DNA from: an uncultured bacterium
GTDB taxonomy: Bacteria > Chloroflexota > Anaerolineae > JACIWP01
Reading direction: 5' to 3'
Assembly (NCBI GenBank): GCA_903872005.1
Contig: CAIQJD010000748.1
Location: forward strand, 1-5,430
DNA: 5,430 nucleotides
Below are positions 4,980 to 5,430 of the stretch, in pieces (position 1 is the first letter of the stretch; the number at the start of each line of letters is the position of its first letter). The translations under genes and the position numbers were made by a program. The notes beneath the pieces were generated by a model. The model was not told the origin of the DNA, ran no database searches, and worked only from the letters and a program-made list of their open reading frames with translations.

Positions 4980-5000
4980 CTGCGAAGGCTTGCCTTCGCA
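4980..5000. repeat. Copy 2 of the repeated palindromic element
   Basis: Here the palindrome is complete: TGCGAAGGC (4981-4989) and GCCTTCGCA (4992-5000) form nine pairs around TT. Eighteen bases (4980-4997) are identical to the copy at 745-762. It lies in the intergenic region between the divergent riboswitch operon and lipoprotein gene, outside both promoters. The rest of 5001-5086 shows nothing recognisable apart from a weak CGTCT/AGACG repeat. Confidence 0.6.
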
Positions 5001-5086
5001 CAACAAGCCTTATGTGCTAGGCGCAACGTCTAATTTGTCAAAGACGGAGTAAATCATTGCGAGCCGGCGGCCATCCTATCAACAGC

Positions 5087-5115
5087 TTGCCGGCCGACGT
5101 GATCGCGTGTACAAT
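5087..5115 (+). promoter_or_regulatory. Promoter of the lipoprotein gene
   Basis: TTGCCG at 5087-5092 (four of six) and TACAAT at 5110-5115 (five of six) are separated by 17 bases, and the predicted start near 5122 gives a leader of about 43 bases before the ATG at 5165. Confidence 0.55.
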
Positions 5116-5164
5116 GCCCGCCACTTGCCGCTTCCGCGAGAAGCGCGCAGAAGGGATGAGAACC

Positions 5165-5430
5165 ATGCACCGATCTGCACGTAAGCCATCATCGGACCAG
5201 ACTGGTCGCCTGATCAGTCGAGGCCGCGCAATGCTGCCGGCGCTCCTCACTCTGATCGTCGCCATGGCGCTCCTGACGGCGTGCGCCGGCGCGGCCACCC
5301 CGTCCGCACCCACGGCCGCGCCGCCGACCAGCGCTCCAACGCAGGCCGCTCCCACCGCGGCCCCGATCACGGCGACAACCGCCCCCGCCTCCGCGACGCA
5401 ACCGCCGGCAGCGACGCCGACAAAGCCGGC
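5165..5430 (+). CDS. N-terminus of a secreted lipoprotein, cut by the window end
   Basis: The 88 visible codons encode a basic N-terminus (MHRSARKP, then GRLISRGR), a hydrophobic segment at residues 23-39 (MLPALLTLIVAMALLTA), and a lipobox LTAC with the modified cysteine at C40. After C40 comes a low-complexity Ala/Thr/Pro/Ser linker (for example ATPSAPTAAPPTSAPTQ) to the end of the window. This is a type II signal peptide, so the mature protein should be anchored on the outer face of the cytoplasmic membrane. Such linkers are common before ABC-transporter substrate-binding domains in Chloroflexota. That assignment is inference, because the functional domain lies beyond the window. AAGGGA at 5151-5156, eight bases upstream, supports this ATG; an in-frame ATG at 5156 is possible but would overlap that site. 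Confidence 0.75.
   Translation, partial: MHRSARKPSSDQTGRLISRGRAMLPALLTLIVAMALLTACAGAATPSAPTAAPPTSAPTQAAPTAAPITATTAPASATQPPAATPTKP

Noticed and set aside
4981..5000. The complete palindrome as a terminator or CRISPR repeat
   Set aside because: No transcript is expected to end there, since it lies between two divergent promoters. Two copies 4.2 kb apart without regular spacers are not a CRISPR array.

Overview
The window looks like a piece of a GC-rich bacterial chromosome, roughly 60% GC by eye. The best guess for its origin is a Chloroflexota (Anaerolineae-like) genome. This rests on an Ala/Thr/Pro-rich lipoprotein, a stand-alone SagB-like nitroreductase, a class V aminotransferase next to a short SerA, and very frequent GCCGGC. 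The affiliation is inference, not proof.

Left part (1-1050): a short membrane protein gene (129-731) reads as a sensor histidine kinase that has lost its middle. A DUF4118-like membrane region and the start of a PAS domain are joined in frame to the last ~35 residues of a kinase ATPase domain. A copy of a small palindromic repeat (745-762) and a long hairpin (822-869) follow. Next is a tRNA-Glu(UUC) gene on the minus strand (893-965). Its promoter overlaps, back to back, a plus-strand promoter serving the next gene.

Middle part (1051-2560): two plus-strand genes encode an SRPBCC/polyketide-cyclase-like small-molecule-binding protein and an FMN nitroreductase of the SagB type. They may be co-transcribed. 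They end at a strong hairpin, and a second hairpin belongs to the convergent minus-strand operon.

Right part (2574-4940): a two-gene minus-strand operon encodes a class V PLP aminotransferase (first) and a D-3-phosphoglycerate dehydrogenase-like enzyme (second). Ahead of it lies a complete regulatory leader: a sigma70-like promoter, a tandem two-aptamer glycine riboswitch with a visible leader-linker kink-turn, and an intrinsic terminator about 45 nt before the start codon. The two enzymes could carry out the first two steps of serine synthesis (3-phosphoglycerate to phosphoserine), with glycine as a downstream product sensed by the RNA. Alternatively they could handle glyoxylate, glycine and hydroxypyruvate. 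This RNA-enzyme arrangement is the most informative part of the window.

Far right (4941-5430): a second copy of the palindromic repeat, then a promoter and the start of a lipoprotein gene that runs off the window. No mobile element, CRISPR array or phage gene was seen.
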